From assembly GCF_022829685.1 (NCBI RefSeq), contig NZ_JAKSYE010000085.1:330714-394713 (forward strand): DNA of 64,000 nucleotides, in the 5' to 3' direction. Of this stretch, positions 1 to 8,692 are shown piece by piece (the stretch's first letter is position 1; each line of letters opens with the position of its first letter). A program made the translations under genes and the position numbers. The notes under the pieces were generated by a model. It worked only from the letters and a program-made list of their open reading frames with translations, was not told the DNA's origin and did not search any database. The DNA is from Methylobacterium sp. E-045 (GTDB taxonomy: Bacteria > Pseudomonadota > Alphaproteobacteria > Rhizobiales > Beijerinckiaceae).

Positions 1-645
1 GATGCGGCGCTCGCTGCCGAGATCGCCAAGGCCCTGCGCACCGAGAACTTCGCCCTCGACCACGCGGTCAACGGAGAGGACGGCCAGCATCTCGGCGAGA
101 CGGAGACCTACGACGCCGTGGTCCTCGATCTCGGGCTGCCCAAGCGCGACGGCGTCTCGGTGCTCCAGGCCTGGCGAGCCGCAGGGCGGACCATGCCGGT
201 GCTGATCCTCACCGCGCGGGATGGCTGGAGCGACAAGGTCGCGGGCTTCAAGGCGGGGGCGGACGATTATCTCGTCAAGCCGTTCCGGGTGGAGGAACTC
301 GTGATCCGCCTGCGCGCCCTGGTGCGCCGCGCCTCGGCGCACGGGGCCAACCGGATCGTCTGCGGGCCTCTGACCTACGATGCCGGGCTCGGCACGTTCG
401 AGCGGGATGGCCTGCCGCTGAAGCTGACCGGGCTCGAATGGCGGGTGCTCTCCTGCCTGATCCTGCGCAAGGACGGGGTGGTGCCCCGTGGCCAGCTGAT
501 CGAGCGGGTCTATGACGGCGACGCGGAGGTGGATTCCAACTCCGTGGAGGTCATCATCACCCGCCTCCGCCGGAAGATCGCCCCGGCCCGGATCGAGGGG
601 GTGCGCGGCCACGGCTACCAGCTCGTGGCGGGGGAGGTGCCATGA
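1..645 (+). CDS. Two-component response regulator, OmpR/PhoB family (5' partial)
   Basis: DNA-binding response regulator, the cytosolic partner of the sensor kinase that follows. The frame is open from the first base, so roughly the first 10 residues (the acidic-pocket start of the receiver) lie outside the window. Visible are the phospho-acceptor Asp in VVLDLGLPKRDG (visible residue 43), the switch Thr in LILTAR and the conserved Lys in YLVKPF. A C-terminal winged helix follows, with the recognition helix around VEVIITRLRRKI and the wing motif RGHGYQL. Its stop overlaps the kinase start in an ATGA, which indicates translational coupling. The pair looks PhoP/PhoQ-like, but the stimulus cannot be read from the sequence. 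Confidence 0.93.
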   Translation, partial: DAALAAEIAKALRTENFALDHAVNGEDGQHLGETETYDAVVLDLGLPKRDGVSVLQAWRAAGRTMPVLILTARDGWSDKVAGFKAGADDYLVKPFRVEELVIRLRALVRRASAHGANRIVCGPLTYDAGLGTFERDGLPLKLTGLEWRVLSCLILRKDGVVPRGQLIERVYDGDAEVDSNSVEVIITRLRRKIAPARIEGVRGHGYQLVAGEVP

Positions 646-2027
646 CCCCGCCGCGACCTCCCCATGGACCGGCTCATCCGCATCGCGGCTCCCTGCAGCG
701 GCGCCTGATCCTCGCCGCCATCGTCCTCGTTACGGTGGCCCTCGTGGTGGCGGGGGTCGCCATCGGTTTCATCCTGCACCGCTTCGTGCGAGGGCAGATC
801 GACAGCCGCCTCGACAGCCAGATCGTCGCCATCGCCTCCAGCCTCGAGCGGAGCGGCGACGGCCGTCTCGCCCTCGGGCGCAACCTCGACGGGCCGCCCT
901 TCGACCGCGACCGGTCGGGCTGGTCCTGGCAAGTCCGGCAGGGCGACGCGATCCTCCGCTCCGGCTCCCTGGAAGGCCGCGACCTCGCCGTTCCCGAAGA
1001 CGACCGCGGGGATGGCGGGGGGCGACACCGCGACCGTCCCCATCCTGCCGACGCCGTCGACCCCTGGGGCAACCCGGTGATCCTGCGCATCCTCGCCCTG
1101 CCGGACGCGGCGGGGGCAGGCCCGGCGACGATCGTCGCTTCCGCGCCCATGGCGGCCCTGCGCGGGCCCGTCCGCGAGGCGGGTCTCACCCTGGCGCTGA
1201 TCCTCGCCGTGCTCGGCCTCTGCCTCCTCGCCGGCCTCGTCGTACAGGTCCGCCTCGGCCTCAGACCATTGGAACGCCTGCGCCGGGACCTCGCCGAGGT
1301 TCGCGCGGGCAAGCGCGCACAGGTGCCGGAGAAGCAGCCGGCGGAAATCCGCCCCCTCGTGCGCGAGGTGAACGCGCTCCTGGCTCAGAACGCGGCGAAT
1401 CTCGAACGGGCACGCACCCATGTGGCCAACCTAGCCCACGGGTTGAAGACCCCCCTGGCGACCCTGACCATGGCCCTCCGGGACGGGGAGCGCGACCCGG
1501 ACGGCCGGCTGACGACCCTCGTCTCGGGCATGGACGGGCAGATCCGCCACCATCTGCGCCGCGCCCGCACGGCGGCCCTGGGCGGGGCCACCCGCGAGAG
1601 GACAGCGCTGGAGGCACCCGTGGCGGATCTGCGCGCTACCTTCGCGCGGCTCTATGCCGAAAAGGGCATCGCCTTCACCGTGGAGGTGCCGGACGGCATC
1701 GCGGTGGCCTGCGACGGACAAGATGTGGACGAGATGCTCGGCAACCTCATCGACAATGCCTGCCGCTGGTGCCGGGCGCGGGTCCGGATCGCCGCCGCCC
1801 TCACCGAACGGGGCGTCATCGTCACTGTGGAGGATGACGGGCCGGGCCTCGACGCGGATGCGGCTGCCGACGTTCTGGGGCGCGGCAAACGCCTGGACGA
1901 GACCGTGCCCGGCCATGGGTTCGGCCTGTCGATCACCACGGAACTGGCCGAACTCTATGGCGGCTCGCTTCGTCTCGACCGCGGCAGCTTCCATGGTCTT
2001 CGCGCTCAGCTCGACTTGCCAGTCTGA
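642..2027 (+). CDS. Sensor histidine kinase, PhoQ-like
   Basis: Inner-membrane sensor kinase of 461 residues, expected to autophosphorylate and pass phosphate to the regulator encoded just upstream (4-base ATGA overlap). It has a transmembrane helix at about residues 22-48, a periplasmic sensor segment of about 130 residues, a second helix at about 181-205 and a HAMP-like linker. The H-box is VANLAHGLKTPLATL with His266. The ATPase domain shows the N-box EMLGNLIDNACRW, G1 DDGPGL and G2 GHGFGLS. The hydrophobic H-box and short catalytic domain resemble PhoQ-type kinases. The periplasmic segment contains an Asp/Arg/His-rich stretch (about 118-138) that could sense cations or pH, but this is only an inference. 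Confidence 0.92.
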   Translation: MTPPRPPHGPAHPHRGSLQRRLILAAIVLVTVALVVAGVAIGFILHRFVRGQIDSRLDSQIVAIASSLERSGDGRLALGRNLDGPPFDRDRSGWSWQVRQGDAILRSGSLEGRDLAVPEDDRGDGGGRHRDRPHPADAVDPWGNPVILRILALPDAAGAGPATIVASAPMAALRGPVREAGLTLALILAVLGLCLLAGLVVQVRLGLRPLERLRRDLAEVRAGKRAQVPEKQPAEIRPLVREVNALLAQNAANLERARTHVANLAHGLKTPLATLTMALRDGERDPDGRLTTLVSGMDGQIRHHLRRARTAALGGATRERTALEAPVADLRATFARLYAEKGIAFTVEVPDGIAVACDGQDVDEMLGNLIDNACRWCRARVRIAAALTERGVIVTVEDDGPGLDADAAADVLGRGKRLDETVPGHGFGLSITTELAELYGGSLRLDRGSFHGLRAQLDLPV

Positions 2028-2253
2028 CTGAATTGCCGAGCTCGACTTACCGACCTCTCTCAAAATGGCAGTTCCACCCACACGGTTTCTTCAAGATGGG
2101 CTGCGCACCTTGAAGGGGAGCGAGCGGGTGGCATATGGCCTGCTGTGAAGAGTCGTCCCGCTCCGCATTTGCCCCACCCCGTACCAGGATGGCACGGTGG
2201 GAGCATAGGGCAGAGGACAGGCGGCCCATTCCGGTTCGGGCGGGAGGTTCTGG

Positions 2254-3441
2254 ATGTCTGAGATCGACCACGACGTCATCGTCATCGGAGCCGGCCTCGC
2301 CGGGACCACCGCGACCATCGCTCTCGCCAAGGCCGGTTACGACACCGCGATCATCGACACTCACGCGGTCTATCCCCCCGACTTCCGGGCTGAAAAACTC
2401 GGCGTGCCGCAGATGGACCTGTTCGAAAAGCTCGGATTCGGCGAATTGGCGAGGGCCGTGACGACGCCCGTAGACGAGGTCTGCATCTCGCGCTTCGGCC
2501 ATCTGTTCTCCCGCCATGCCGTGCGCGAATACGGCGTTCACTACACCCCCCTCATCAACGACCTGCGCGGAGCTCTGCCCGCCTCCTCGCCCCTGGTGGT
2601 CGGACGCGTGGCGGAGATCGAGACCGGCCCGGAACGGCAACGGGTTACCCTCGCCGATGGCAGCGTGCGCACAGCGCGGCTGGTGCTTCTGGCCACCGGC
2701 CTCGGTGACGTGCTTCGGCGCAAGGTCGGCATCGGCAGGACCATGGTCAGCGAGAAGCACTCCCTGTGCTTCGGCTTCGACATGGCGGCCCCGCCCTCGT
2801 CCTTCGGCTTCGAATCCCTGACCTATTACGGGGAGAGCACGGAGAGCGCGGTGGCCTATGTCACGCTCTTTCCCATCGGCTCGACCATGCGGGTCAACCT
2901 CTTCGTCTACCGCGCGCCCTCCGATCCGTGGGTGAAGGAGTTCCGCAAATCCCCCGAGGCGCTCATGAGGCAGGCCATGCCCGGCCTCGCCCGCCTCTGC
3001 CCGGACCTCACCGTGACGGGGCCGGTGGAGATGCGGCCCATCGACATCGTCCATGCGGCCGATGCGGAACGCGACGGGGTCGTCCTCCTGGGAGACGCCT
3101 TCCTGACCCCCTGCCCGATCCCCGGGACCGGGATCGGCAAGGTGCTCACGGACGTCGACCGGCTCTGTTCCGAGCATCTGCCGCGCTGGTTCGCGACCCC
3201 GGGGATGGGCAAGGACAAGATCGCCGAATTCTACGCCGACCCGATCAAGCAGGCCTCGGACCAGCAATGCCTCCGGGCCAGCCTCTATGCCCGCGAGATC
3301 ACCGTCGGACGCGGCGCCATGTGGACCCTGCGGCGCCTGCGCAACCGTATCGGCCGCTACGGCCTGCATGCCCTCCATAGGCTGCGGACGACGATCGCCA
3401 GGCCGCGCCGTCCGGTCATCGGGGAAACCAAGACCGTCTGA
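2254..3441 (+). CDS. FAD-dependent oxidoreductase, PHBH-fold monooxygenase type
   Basis: Cytosolic flavoprotein of 395 residues. The N-terminal dinucleotide-binding motif VIVIGAGLAG (GxGxxG at residues 12-17) and the later GDA motif in LLGDAFLTPCPIPGTGIG, which contacts the FAD ribityl chain, are typical of aromatic hydroxylase or geranylgeranyl-reductase-type flavoenzymes. The start is supported by a GGGAGG Shine-Dalgarno 6 bases upstream. It lies next to the exopolysaccharide locus but on the opposite strand from the adjacent glycosyltransferase. Their 3' ends overlap by 26 bases. The substrate is not recognisable, and a role in the polysaccharide pathway is possible but unproven. Confidence 0.85.
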   Translation: MSEIDHDVIVIGAGLAGTTATIALAKAGYDTAIIDTHAVYPPDFRAEKLGVPQMDLFEKLGFGELARAVTTPVDEVCISRFGHLFSRHAVREYGVHYTPLINDLRGALPASSPLVVGRVAEIETGPERQRVTLADGSVRTARLVLLATGLGDVLRRKVGIGRTMVSEKHSLCFGFDMAAPPSSFGFESLTYYGESTESAVAYVTLFPIGSTMRVNLFVYRAPSDPWVKEFRKSPEALMRQAMPGLARLCPDLTVTGPVEMRPIDIVHAADAERDGVVLLGDAFLTPCPIPGTGIGKVLTDVDRLCSEHLPRWFATPGMGKDKIAEFYADPIKQASDQQCLRASLYAREITVGRGAMWTLRRLRNRIGRYGLHALHRLRTTIARPRRPVIGETKTV

Positions 3442-4960
3442 GCCGGGCTATCGTCCCCCCGCGCCAGCGCGGGGAGCGGGCCGAGCCGTCGATGAACTCG
3501 AAGGCCGAGGTGCGGTTGAGGGTGTGAAGGCGGGTGCCGGGAAAGAGCGGGCCCGAGCGCAGGATCGTTTCGACGGTCTGGACGTAGCCCTCGTCGTCGA
3601 GACGGTCGATCCGCGCCAGCGCCAGCGCTTCGCCGTAGCCCAGTCGGCAATCCTGGACCGGACGGATCAGGGCGCCGTCCCGCTCCACGACGCGTCCCGC
3701 CGGCCGCGCCGAGGCGATGTCGATGAGCACCGGATTGTGGGCATGCGGCGTCCAGGGACCTCGGAAGTCGGGTGCCGACCAGAGATGCAGGCTGTCGTGG
3801 TAAGAGCCGAGCACCGTTCCTCCACCCACATCGGCGGCCTGATCGCGGACCGTAGCGAACATCCACCAGCGGCCGTCCCGCTCCAGCAGGGTCGGATCGC
3901 TGGCGGTGACGCCTCGCAGCAGCGTCGCTTCCTTGACCCAGCCCCCGGGAAAGGCGGTCGCGCGGTAGAGGTCGACGGTGTCGTTGGCGCAGCTCTCCGG
4001 GATCATCCAGAACGCCCCCTCGCGCTCGAATACGAACGGGTAGGACAGGTGATGGGATTCCTCCAGCACCGGGACCGGCGTTCCGACCGGGCCGTTCGCA
4101 TCGAAGGCCACAGCCGAGATCAGCGCCTTGCCCGTCGCGTGCGGGAAATCCTCGACGAAGAGGATGGTGCGCCCCTTGTGCTCGATCCCGAACGGATCGG
4201 CGTAGAAGCGGAGACCGTCATCCGCCAGGTCGCGCCAGCCGGTCGAGGGATGCGCGCGCAGGTCAATGAGATCGGGGCCGGCCAACCGGCGCCAACCGAC
4301 CCGCCAATGCGGCGCGCGATAGCAGAGGTAGTAGAGTCGCCGGACGACGAGCCGCGCCGCCATCTTCGCGGCGCGGGTGCCGACCGTCTTCACGGTGAGT
4401 GGGGGCGCCTCGCGCGACACGAGGACGCTGTCCCGGAGAAGCGGCCGGGCGCCCGACAGCGCGCCAACGATGAGCGTCATGCTGCGGATCAGCCCATCCT
4501 CGAACGCGGTGAGCATGGTCCCGCGATCCTCGGCGCCGAAGCGCCCGGAAGCGATGATCCTGCCATTCGCGGAGAGGGACGCCACGGGGGAGCGGCCGGC
4601 GAGCAGCGCGGCCAGAAGGGCGCCTTCGCCCGCCACGCCGTCGAAGCCGAGGCGCCAGACCGACAGGTCCGGGCCGCCCTCCGCATCGCCGCAGAGGTCG
4701 AGAATGCAGGAGGCGGCCGCCGTGGGTTCGGGATAAGCGGCGAATGCACTCACCGGGAGGGGGGCGGACAGACCGTCGAGGGACAGGCGGTTCAGCAGGG
4801 ATTCGAGGCGGAACAGCAGCCCGGCATTGTCCGGCAGGCCGCCCGGCCCCGGCGAGCGGTCGACCTCCACTTCGAGCCCGGGGAGCGCTGCGAGCCGTTC
4901 CAGAAGACGGAGATGCCAGCGGCGGGGGGCGCGTCCATCCAGCCTCAGTCGCAGGCGCAT
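3416..4960 (-). CDS. GINT1-N-like glycosyltransferase/beta-propeller protein
   Basis: Protein of 514 residues. The C-terminal half has the five-bladed propeller-like block found in the N-terminal domain of plant glucosamine inositolphosphorylceramide transferase 1 and in bacterial polysaccharide loci: RFYADPFGI, ILFVEDF, LSYPFVF, WMIPESC and SDPTLLERDGRWWMFAT. The N-terminal 200 residues resemble formyltransferase-like sugar-modifying domains only weakly. I chose the ATG at 4960 because upstream in-frame sequence is low-complexity and the conserved part begins MRLRLRLDG; an ATG at 5044 is also possible. The gene is divergent from the PCP gene across about 300 bases, which fits shared control of the exopolysaccharide locus. 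Enzyme activity is inferred from context only. Confidence 0.75.
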   Translation of the reverse strand: MRLRLRLDGRAPRRWHLRLLERLAALPGLEVEVDRSPGPGGLPDNAGLLFRLESLLNRLSLDGLSAPLPVSAFAAYPEPTAAASCILDLCGDAEGGPDLSVWRLGFDGVAGEGALLAALLAGRSPVASLSANGRIIASGRFGAEDRGTMLTAFEDGLIRSMTLIVGALSGARPLLRDSVLVSREAPPLTVKTVGTRAAKMAARLVVRRLYYLCYRAPHWRVGWRRLAGPDLIDLRAHPSTGWRDLADDGLRFYADPFGIEHKGRTILFVEDFPHATGKALISAVAFDANGPVGTPVPVLEESHHLSYPFVFEREGAFWMIPESCANDTVDLYRATAFPGGWVKEATLLRGVTASDPTLLERDGRWWMFATVRDQAADVGGGTVLGSYHDSLHLWSAPDFRGPWTPHAHNPVLIDIASARPAGRVVERDGALIRPVQDCRLGYGEALALARIDRLDDEGYVQTVETILRSGPLFPGTRLHTLNRTSAFEFIDGSARSPRWRGGTIARLRRSWFPR

Positions 4961-5259
4961 TGTCGTCGGTCCCCGGACAGTCGAGAGCCGAGGCCGAAAG
5001 CCGCCGGCTGTTGGGATCGGTCCGACGCGGGACGTCCCCACCACATTGTCCGGTTACAGCATCACGATTGAGAAACCCTTCACCGCTGCCGGCCCCGAAT
5101 GCCAGACAGGGGCATATTTTAAACTCCTGCTAACCATGCTTTGCACGAACGAGGCCGAGATCGCGGAAATCCCCGGGTGTTGGTGAATCGTCAGTAAAGT
5201 CGGATCATGCCTGTAGATCCGAAGGACGGGCTGTATCCCGGCCACGGCCCGAGCATCCG

Positions 5260-7380
5260 ATGGCACAGATGGACAGACACATCGCGGCGGCGGATTGGAT
5301 CGGTCGATCCAGCATCGACCGGCCGCCCTCCTCCGAGCCCGACAAGAGCGCCGAGATCGGCGATCTCTGGCGCATCCTCACCGTGCGCCGGGCCTGGGTG
5401 CTCGGAACCGCCGCGCTTTTCACCGTCATTGCGGTGGCCTACGGGTTCCTCGCACCGCCGCTCTACGCGGCCACCGCCCAGATCCTCATCGACCCGCGCG
5501 ACAAGCAGATCGTCACCAACGACGTCAATCCCGTCGCCATGGCGCCGGATGGCGGCGTGATCCAGGTCGAGAGCCAGGCACGCGTGATCGAATCGGATTC
5601 CGTCCTGACCCGAGCCGCCCACGATGCCGGCTTGCTCGATGACCCGGATTTCGGGGGCGTCGGCACCGGCTTCCTCAGCTGGACCCTGCGCACCCTCCAG
5701 GGCGAAGGTGCCGTCCCCGCCACCGATGCCGCCGCCGAGGCCCGGGCCGTCCGCGCTCTGCGGCGCAAGCTCGCGGTAAAGCGGGCCGACAAGGTCTTCG
5801 TGGTGGATGTCGTCGTCACCGCGGGCAACCCGGACAAGGCGGCCCGGATCGTCAACGCCATCGCCGCCGCCTACCTCAAGGACCAGACCTCCGCCCGCGC
5901 GGACGCCGCCTCGCGGGCCTCGGCCGAGTTGGCATCGCGCCTCGACGAACTGCGCAAGCGCGTCAACGTCGCCGAGAACAAGGTCGAGAAGTTCAAGGCC
6001 GAGAACGGATTGATCACGGCGAGCGGCCAGCTCATCAGCGAACAGCAGCTGGCGGAGAGCAACAACCGGATCGTGGCTGCCCGCGCCCGCACGGCGGAGG
6101 CGCGCACCCGGCTGCAGCAGATCAAGGACGCGCGCGGCACCGCCTTCGGACCGGATTCGGCCCCGGAGGCGATCCAGTCCGCGGTGATCGAGCGGCTGCG
6201 GACCCAATATGCGGAACTCGCGAGCAAGGAAGCGGATCTGCGCACCCAGCTCGGCAACCGCCACCCCTATATCGAGGCGGTGCGAACCCAGATGCAGGAC
6301 GTGAAACGTCTCACCGAGGTGGAGCTGGCCCGCATCGCCCGCTCGGCGGAGACGGATTATCAGCGCGCCGCCGCCAACGAGAAGGCGCTGACCTCGAACC
6401 TCGACGAGCTGAAGCGGGGCTCCATCGTCACCGGCGAAGCCTCGGTCCGCCTGCGCGAACTCGACCGTGAGGTGGATACCAGCCGGGCCGTCTACAGCAA
6501 CTTCCTCAGCCGCTCGCGCGAAATCCAGGAACAGACGGGCATCGACACCACCAATGCCCGCGTCATCAGCTGGGCCCGGCCGCCCGCCGAGCGGAGCTGG
6601 CCCCTGCGGCTCCTGCTGTTCGTCGGCGGCCTCGTCAGCGGCCTCGGCCTCGGGGCCGGCCTCGCCTTCGTACGCGAGTATCTCGACCCCACCGTCCTGT
6701 CCCGACGCCAGATGGAGCGGCTGTCGCACACCTCCGTGGTCGCCACCTATCCGGAGTTCAAGGCGGGAAGCGAGCGTCCGGCCAGCGTCGCCGCGAGCCT
6801 GACCCTCGACCGCCTGTCCAGCGTGCGCGGGCAGATCCATCCGCCGGGCCAGGCACTGAGCGTGCTCGTCACCTCGGCGGCCTCAGATGGCGCGGACCGG
6901 CGTTCGACGATCCACCTGCTCGCGGCGGTGGCGACGGCGCGCGGCGAACGCGTGCTCCTCGTGGAGGCGGACCTCGAAGCGCCGCCGGACCAGGACGCCT
7001 CCGGTCCGGGCCTCATCGAGGTCCTGCGCGGCGAGGCCGGCATGGCGGCGGCGGCCAAGGCGGATTCGGAGAGCGGTGCCGCGCGGATCGGCATCGGCGA
7101 TATCGCCAAGGCCTCGCGCGAGACCCTGAGCCGCGCCAATATCGAGCAGTTCCTCGCAGCCGCCAAATCGAGCTTCGACCTCATCCTGATCGATGGCGGC
7201 GTCCTTACCGGCAACCTGCGGATCGGGCCCCTCGCCGCCGCCAGTGACAGGCTCCTGATCGTCGCGAAGAACGGGGCCACGCGCCAGCGCGACCTCCTCG
7301 ATATCCTGGATGTCTCGGAAGTGCTGGGCCGCCCGGTCTCGGGCAGTCTTTTCGTCGATCGCTACGCGGCGGCTGCGTGA
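5260..7380 (+). CDS. GumC/Wzc-type polysaccharide co-polymerase with degenerate kinase domain
   Basis: Inner-membrane chain-length/export protein of 706 residues (PCP-2a type). It has a Wzz domain starting near residue 28, a first transmembrane helix at about 45-65, long coiled-coil segments between about 200 and 400, and a second helix around 445-465 followed by the typical FVREYLDPTV. The C-terminal domain has the position and fold pattern of a bacterial tyrosine kinase, but the Walker A site reads SAASDGADRRST instead of a GK[S/T] P-loop. The Walker A' region survives as VLLVEADLEAP. No tyrosine cluster is seen at the C-terminus. It is probably structural rather than an active kinase. An ATG three codons downstream is an alternative start. 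It sits directly ahead of the polymerase-like gene. Confidence 0.9.
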   Translation: MAQMDRHIAAADWIGRSSIDRPPSSEPDKSAEIGDLWRILTVRRAWVLGTAALFTVIAVAYGFLAPPLYAATAQILIDPRDKQIVTNDVNPVAMAPDGGVIQVESQARVIESDSVLTRAAHDAGLLDDPDFGGVGTGFLSWTLRTLQGEGAVPATDAAAEARAVRALRRKLAVKRADKVFVVDVVVTAGNPDKAARIVNAIAAAYLKDQTSARADAASRASAELASRLDELRKRVNVAENKVEKFKAENGLITASGQLISEQQLAESNNRIVAARARTAEARTRLQQIKDARGTAFGPDSAPEAIQSAVIERLRTQYAELASKEADLRTQLGNRHPYIEAVRTQMQDVKRLTEVELARIARSAETDYQRAAANEKALTSNLDELKRGSIVTGEASVRLRELDREVDTSRAVYSNFLSRSREIQEQTGIDTTNARVISWARPPAERSWPLRLLLFVGGLVSGLGLGAGLAFVREYLDPTVLSRRQMERLSHTSVVATYPEFKAGSERPASVAASLTLDRLSSVRGQIHPPGQALSVLVTSAASDGADRRSTIHLLAAVATARGERVLLVEADLEAPPDQDASGPGLIEVLRGEAGMAAAAKADSESGAARIGIGDIAKASRETLSRANIEQFLAAAKSSFDLILIDGGVLTGNLRIGPLAAASDRLLIVAKNGATRQRDLLDILDVSEVLGRPVSGSLFVDRYAAAA

Positions 7381-7390
7381 CGGCCGGTCC

Positions 7391-8692
7391 ATGAGGAGCG
7401 CCGTCCATTCCCCGGCCCGAGGGCGGAAGGAGGCCGGAGCGGCTTCCCGAAGCCCGATGCCGTTCGGCCTGATCGCCCTCACCGTGCTGGTCCTCGGCGT
7501 ATCGGGCGGCATGCTGTGGAATGTCGGCATCAATTACGACGGGCTCACGGGGGCGGCGCCGCAGAAGATCCATCCCTCGACCTATCTGGTCATCGTCCTG
7601 TTCGGGTGGGCCGCCATCAGGTCCGGCAACCCGGCGGGCTATCTCGTTCATGCCGTGCAGGTGCGGCCGGCGGGGATGCTGCTCGCCGCGTGCAGCATCG
7701 GGCTGTTCCTGCACATCGTCCTGCGCAGCGGCCCGGGCATGGCGGGGGCACTGGACACGTTCCTGCTGCCGGGGCTCTTCGTCGTCCTGCTCGCCGACCG
7801 CGACGCGCTGACCTGGCGGCGCCTCGAACTGACGGTGCATGCGGTGATGCTCGTCAACGCCCTGCTGGGCCTGACGGAATTCGCGACGAAGACCCTGTTC
7901 TTTCCCTACCGGCTCGACGGTGAGGTCTTCGCCACCGATACGCGCTCGGCCGCGCTACAGGGACACCCCCTCGGCAATGCCACCCTCACGGCCTGCTACG
8001 TCCTCGGCCTCATCGGCGGCGGCGGGCGCATGACGGTTCCCCAGCGCCTCGCGATGATCGGGCTGCAACTCGCCGCCCTCGTCGCCTTCGGCGGGCGCTC
8101 GGCCATGGTGGTGACGCTGATCTTCGGCGGCGGCTACGGTCTCTTCGCCCTGCACAAGGTGCTGAGCGCGGGCCGGATCCCGCTTCTGGCGGCGGCGGCC
8201 GGGATCTTCCTGTTCACCCTCGTGCCCCTCGGCATCGGCGGTCTCGCGGCCGGCGGGTTCTTCGACGCGCTGCTCAGCCGATTCATGGCCGATGGCGGGA
8301 GTGCCAATGCCCGCGTGGAGATGCTCGACCTCGTCGCCAGCATCCCCTTCCGCGAGTTGCTGGTCGGTCCGGATATGAGCCTGGTCGATTCGTTACGGCG
8401 CGTGAGCGGGCTCGAATGGGGCATCGAGAACCCCATCGTCCGGACCCTCGTCTACCAGGGCATCTTCATGACGGTCCTGCTCACCGTGGCAGTGACGCTC
8501 TACATCATCGAATTGGTCCGCCATTGCCGCCCCGGCACGTTCCTGCCCGTCATCGCCTTCGTCATCCTGGTGAACACGTTCGAGGGGATCGGCGCCAAGA
8601 CCACGCTGCTCGCCAAGTTCGCCATCCTGCTCCTGGGCCTATTCCACGCCGTCAGCGACCGTCCGCCGGGACGCGCAGACCGAGGGCGGTGA
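7391..8692 (+). CDS. O-antigen ligase/Wzy-like polymerase membrane protein
   Basis: Polytopic inner-membrane protein of 433 residues with about 10-12 hydrophobic helices and a large extracytoplasmic loop between about residues 275 and 345. This layout is usual for Wzy polymerases and WaaL ligases. The recognisable block FGGRSAMVVTLIFGGGYGLF, with its conserved Arg, matches the O-antigen ligase domain. It follows the PCP gene by 10 bases, so it is almost certainly co-transcribed. It is expected to polymerise or transfer undecaprenyl-linked repeat units in the periplasm. The start is the ATG at 7391; an ATG at 7457 just before the first membrane helix is equally plausible. The 3' end overlaps the converging GH5 gene by 41 bases. 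Confidence 0.85.
   Translation: MRSAVHSPARGRKEAGAASRSPMPFGLIALTVLVLGVSGGMLWNVGINYDGLTGAAPQKIHPSTYLVIVLFGWAAIRSGNPAGYLVHAVQVRPAGMLLAACSIGLFLHIVLRSGPGMAGALDTFLLPGLFVVLLADRDALTWRRLELTVHAVMLVNALLGLTEFATKTLFFPYRLDGEVFATDTRSAALQGHPLGNATLTACYVLGLIGGGGRMTVPQRLAMIGLQLAALVAFGGRSAMVVTLIFGGGYGLFALHKVLSAGRIPLLAAAAGIFLFTLVPLGIGGLAAGGFFDALLSRFMADGGSANARVEMLDLVASIPFRELLVGPDMSLVDSLRRVSGLEWGIENPIVRTLVYQGIFMTVLLTVAVTLYIIELVRHCRPGTFLPVIAFVILVNTFEGIGAKTTLLAKFAILLLGLFHAVSDRPPGRADRGR

Noticed and set aside
3457..3474. Inverted repeat CCCCGCG...CGCGGGG near the end of the GINT1-like gene
   Set aside because: It lies inside the last codons of a reverse-strand gene and lacks a T run, so it is not called as a terminator.
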